DNA from: Prevotella sp.
GTDB taxonomy: Bacteria > Bacteroidota > Bacteroidia > Bacteroidales > Bacteroidaceae
Direction: 5' to 3'
Assembly: GCA_021203915.1 (NCBI GenBank)
Contig: JAJQAI010000203.1
Location: forward strand, 1 to 7,391
DNA length: 7,391 bases
Each line of letters begins with the position of its first letter. The stretch's first letter is position 1. Positions 6,852 to 7,391 of the stretch are shown here, piece after piece. The notes beneath the pieces are model-generated. The model was not told the DNA's origin. It made no database searches and was given only the letters and a program-made list of their open reading frames with translations. A program made the translations under genes and the position numbers.

Positions 6852-7391
6852 ATGGTGGAAAACAATATAAAATTAGTGATTCTTGACTTTGATGGGACAA
6901 TTGCTGATACTAAGAGGATTATCGTTAAAACCATGCTTGAAACAGCAAGGGCACTTCATCTTAGAGAAAACACTTTAGAAGAATATGCCTCAACAATAGG
7001 ATTGCCGCTTGAGAAAACCTTTCAGCATCTTTTAGGTTTAGATGACTCTGAGGCAGCTACATGCGCTAAGGTGTATCGAGAGATTTTCTTTAAAAACAAT
7101 TCTGAAAAAGAAGTATCAATATTTCCCAACGTTAGAAAGACAATTATTTCCCTTTATCAAAGAGGAATACGCCTCACCATTGCAAGCAGTAGAAGCAAGG
7201 CTTCTATTGAGGATTTTATGCTTAGATTTCATCTTAGGGATTACATACGATATATTCTAGGAGCTTCTGATGTCAAGCATTGCAAGCCCCATCCAGAGGC
7301 CGTAAGAAAAACGCTATTAGAAAATAAGATAAAACCATTTGAAGCTATCGTAGTTGGAGATACTGTATACGACGTAGAAATGGCCCATCTT
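6852..7391 (+). CDS. HAD-superfamily hydrolase, phosphoglycolate phosphatase-like (3' end outside window)
   Basis: The reading frame is open from ATG 6852 to the window edge, giving 180 residues without a stop; relatives are usually about 210-225 residues, so only the last part is missing. All four HAD motifs are visible: I DFDGT (12-16, nucleophile Asp12 and acid Asp14), II TIASS (109-113, Ser112), III CKPHP (144-148, Lys145) and IV VVGDTVYD (167-174, Asp170 and Asp174). The region 17-95 between motifs I and II is a helical C1 cap as in phosphoglycolate phosphatase and beta-phosphoglucomutase relatives. KPHPE favours a phosphatase of the Gph/YjjG kind acting on a small phosphorylated metabolite; the substrate is unknown. 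It starts 3 nt after the peptidase stop codon, so translational coupling is likely. A frame at 7042-7260 is a shadow of this gene. Confidence 0.92.
   Translation, partial: MVENNIKLVILDFDGTIADTKRIIVKTMLETARALHLRENTLEEYASTIGLPLEKTFQHLLGLDDSEAATCAKVYREIFFKNNSEKEVSIFPNVRKTIISLYQRGIRLTIASSRSKASIEDFMLRFHLRDYIRYILGASDVKHCKPHPEAVRKTLLENKIKPFEAIVVGDTVYDVEMAHL

Noticed and set aside
7042..7260. Plus-strand 72-codon frame near the right edge
   Set aside because: It overlaps the HAD hydrolase in another frame; the HAD frame carries all four conserved motifs.
1..7391. Search for a defence system, mobile element, CRISPR array, tRNA or rRNA
   Set aside because: No transposase, integrase, terminal inverted repeats, spaced repeats or RNA-gene folds were recognised. 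The genes are mostly housekeeping families, and no strongly novel system could be supported.

Overview
The window looks like chromosomal DNA of a Bacteroidota bacterium, most likely order Bacteroidales. The DNA is AT-rich, the start codons lack clear Shine-Dalgarno sequences, and three intergenic sites fit the Bacteroidota sigma promoter pattern (TTTG, 19-20 nt, TAnnTTTG). Proteins typical of the group are also present: a small outer-membrane beta-barrel ending in Phe, and a lipoprotein cysteine peptidase of the bleomycin-hydrolase type. The genus cannot be fixed from this sequence alone.

Layout, left to right. Positions 1-235 hold no gene. They carry a predicted leftward promoter (47-77) whose spacer contains a perfect 14-bp palindrome, then two hairpins (160-173 and 175-203) that end the leftward pckA transcript. 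pckA (236-1849, minus strand) encodes ATP-dependent PEP carboxykinase. The gap 1850-2108 holds divergent promoters, one for pckA and one for the rightward genes. Seven plus-strand genes follow with short gaps and no recognisable promoter between them: upp (2109-2768), a U32-family protein (2827-4080), a SufE-like protein (4097-4516), a SpoU/TrmH-type RNA methyltransferase (4538-5074), an outer-membrane beta-barrel protein (5102-5788), a C1-family peptidase lipoprotein (5817-6848) and a HAD hydrolase cut by the right edge (6852-7391).

How the genes fit together: pckA sits at the oxaloacetate/PEP node, which in this group often feeds fermentation to succinate and propionate, and it is transcribed as its own unit. 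The plus-strand run begins with pyrimidine salvage (Upp). It continues with a possible RNA-modification and Fe-S group (U32 protein with a conserved Cys set, SufE, RNA methyltransferase) and ends with two cell-envelope proteins and a phosphatase. The run is probably largely co-transcribed, though a separate promoter or processing site near the OMP gene cannot be excluded.

Most of the window is housekeeping. I saw no mobile element, CRISPR array, tRNA, rRNA or defence system. The least explained items are the palindrome inside the left-edge promoter and the envelope pair of OMP plus lipoprotein peptidase.
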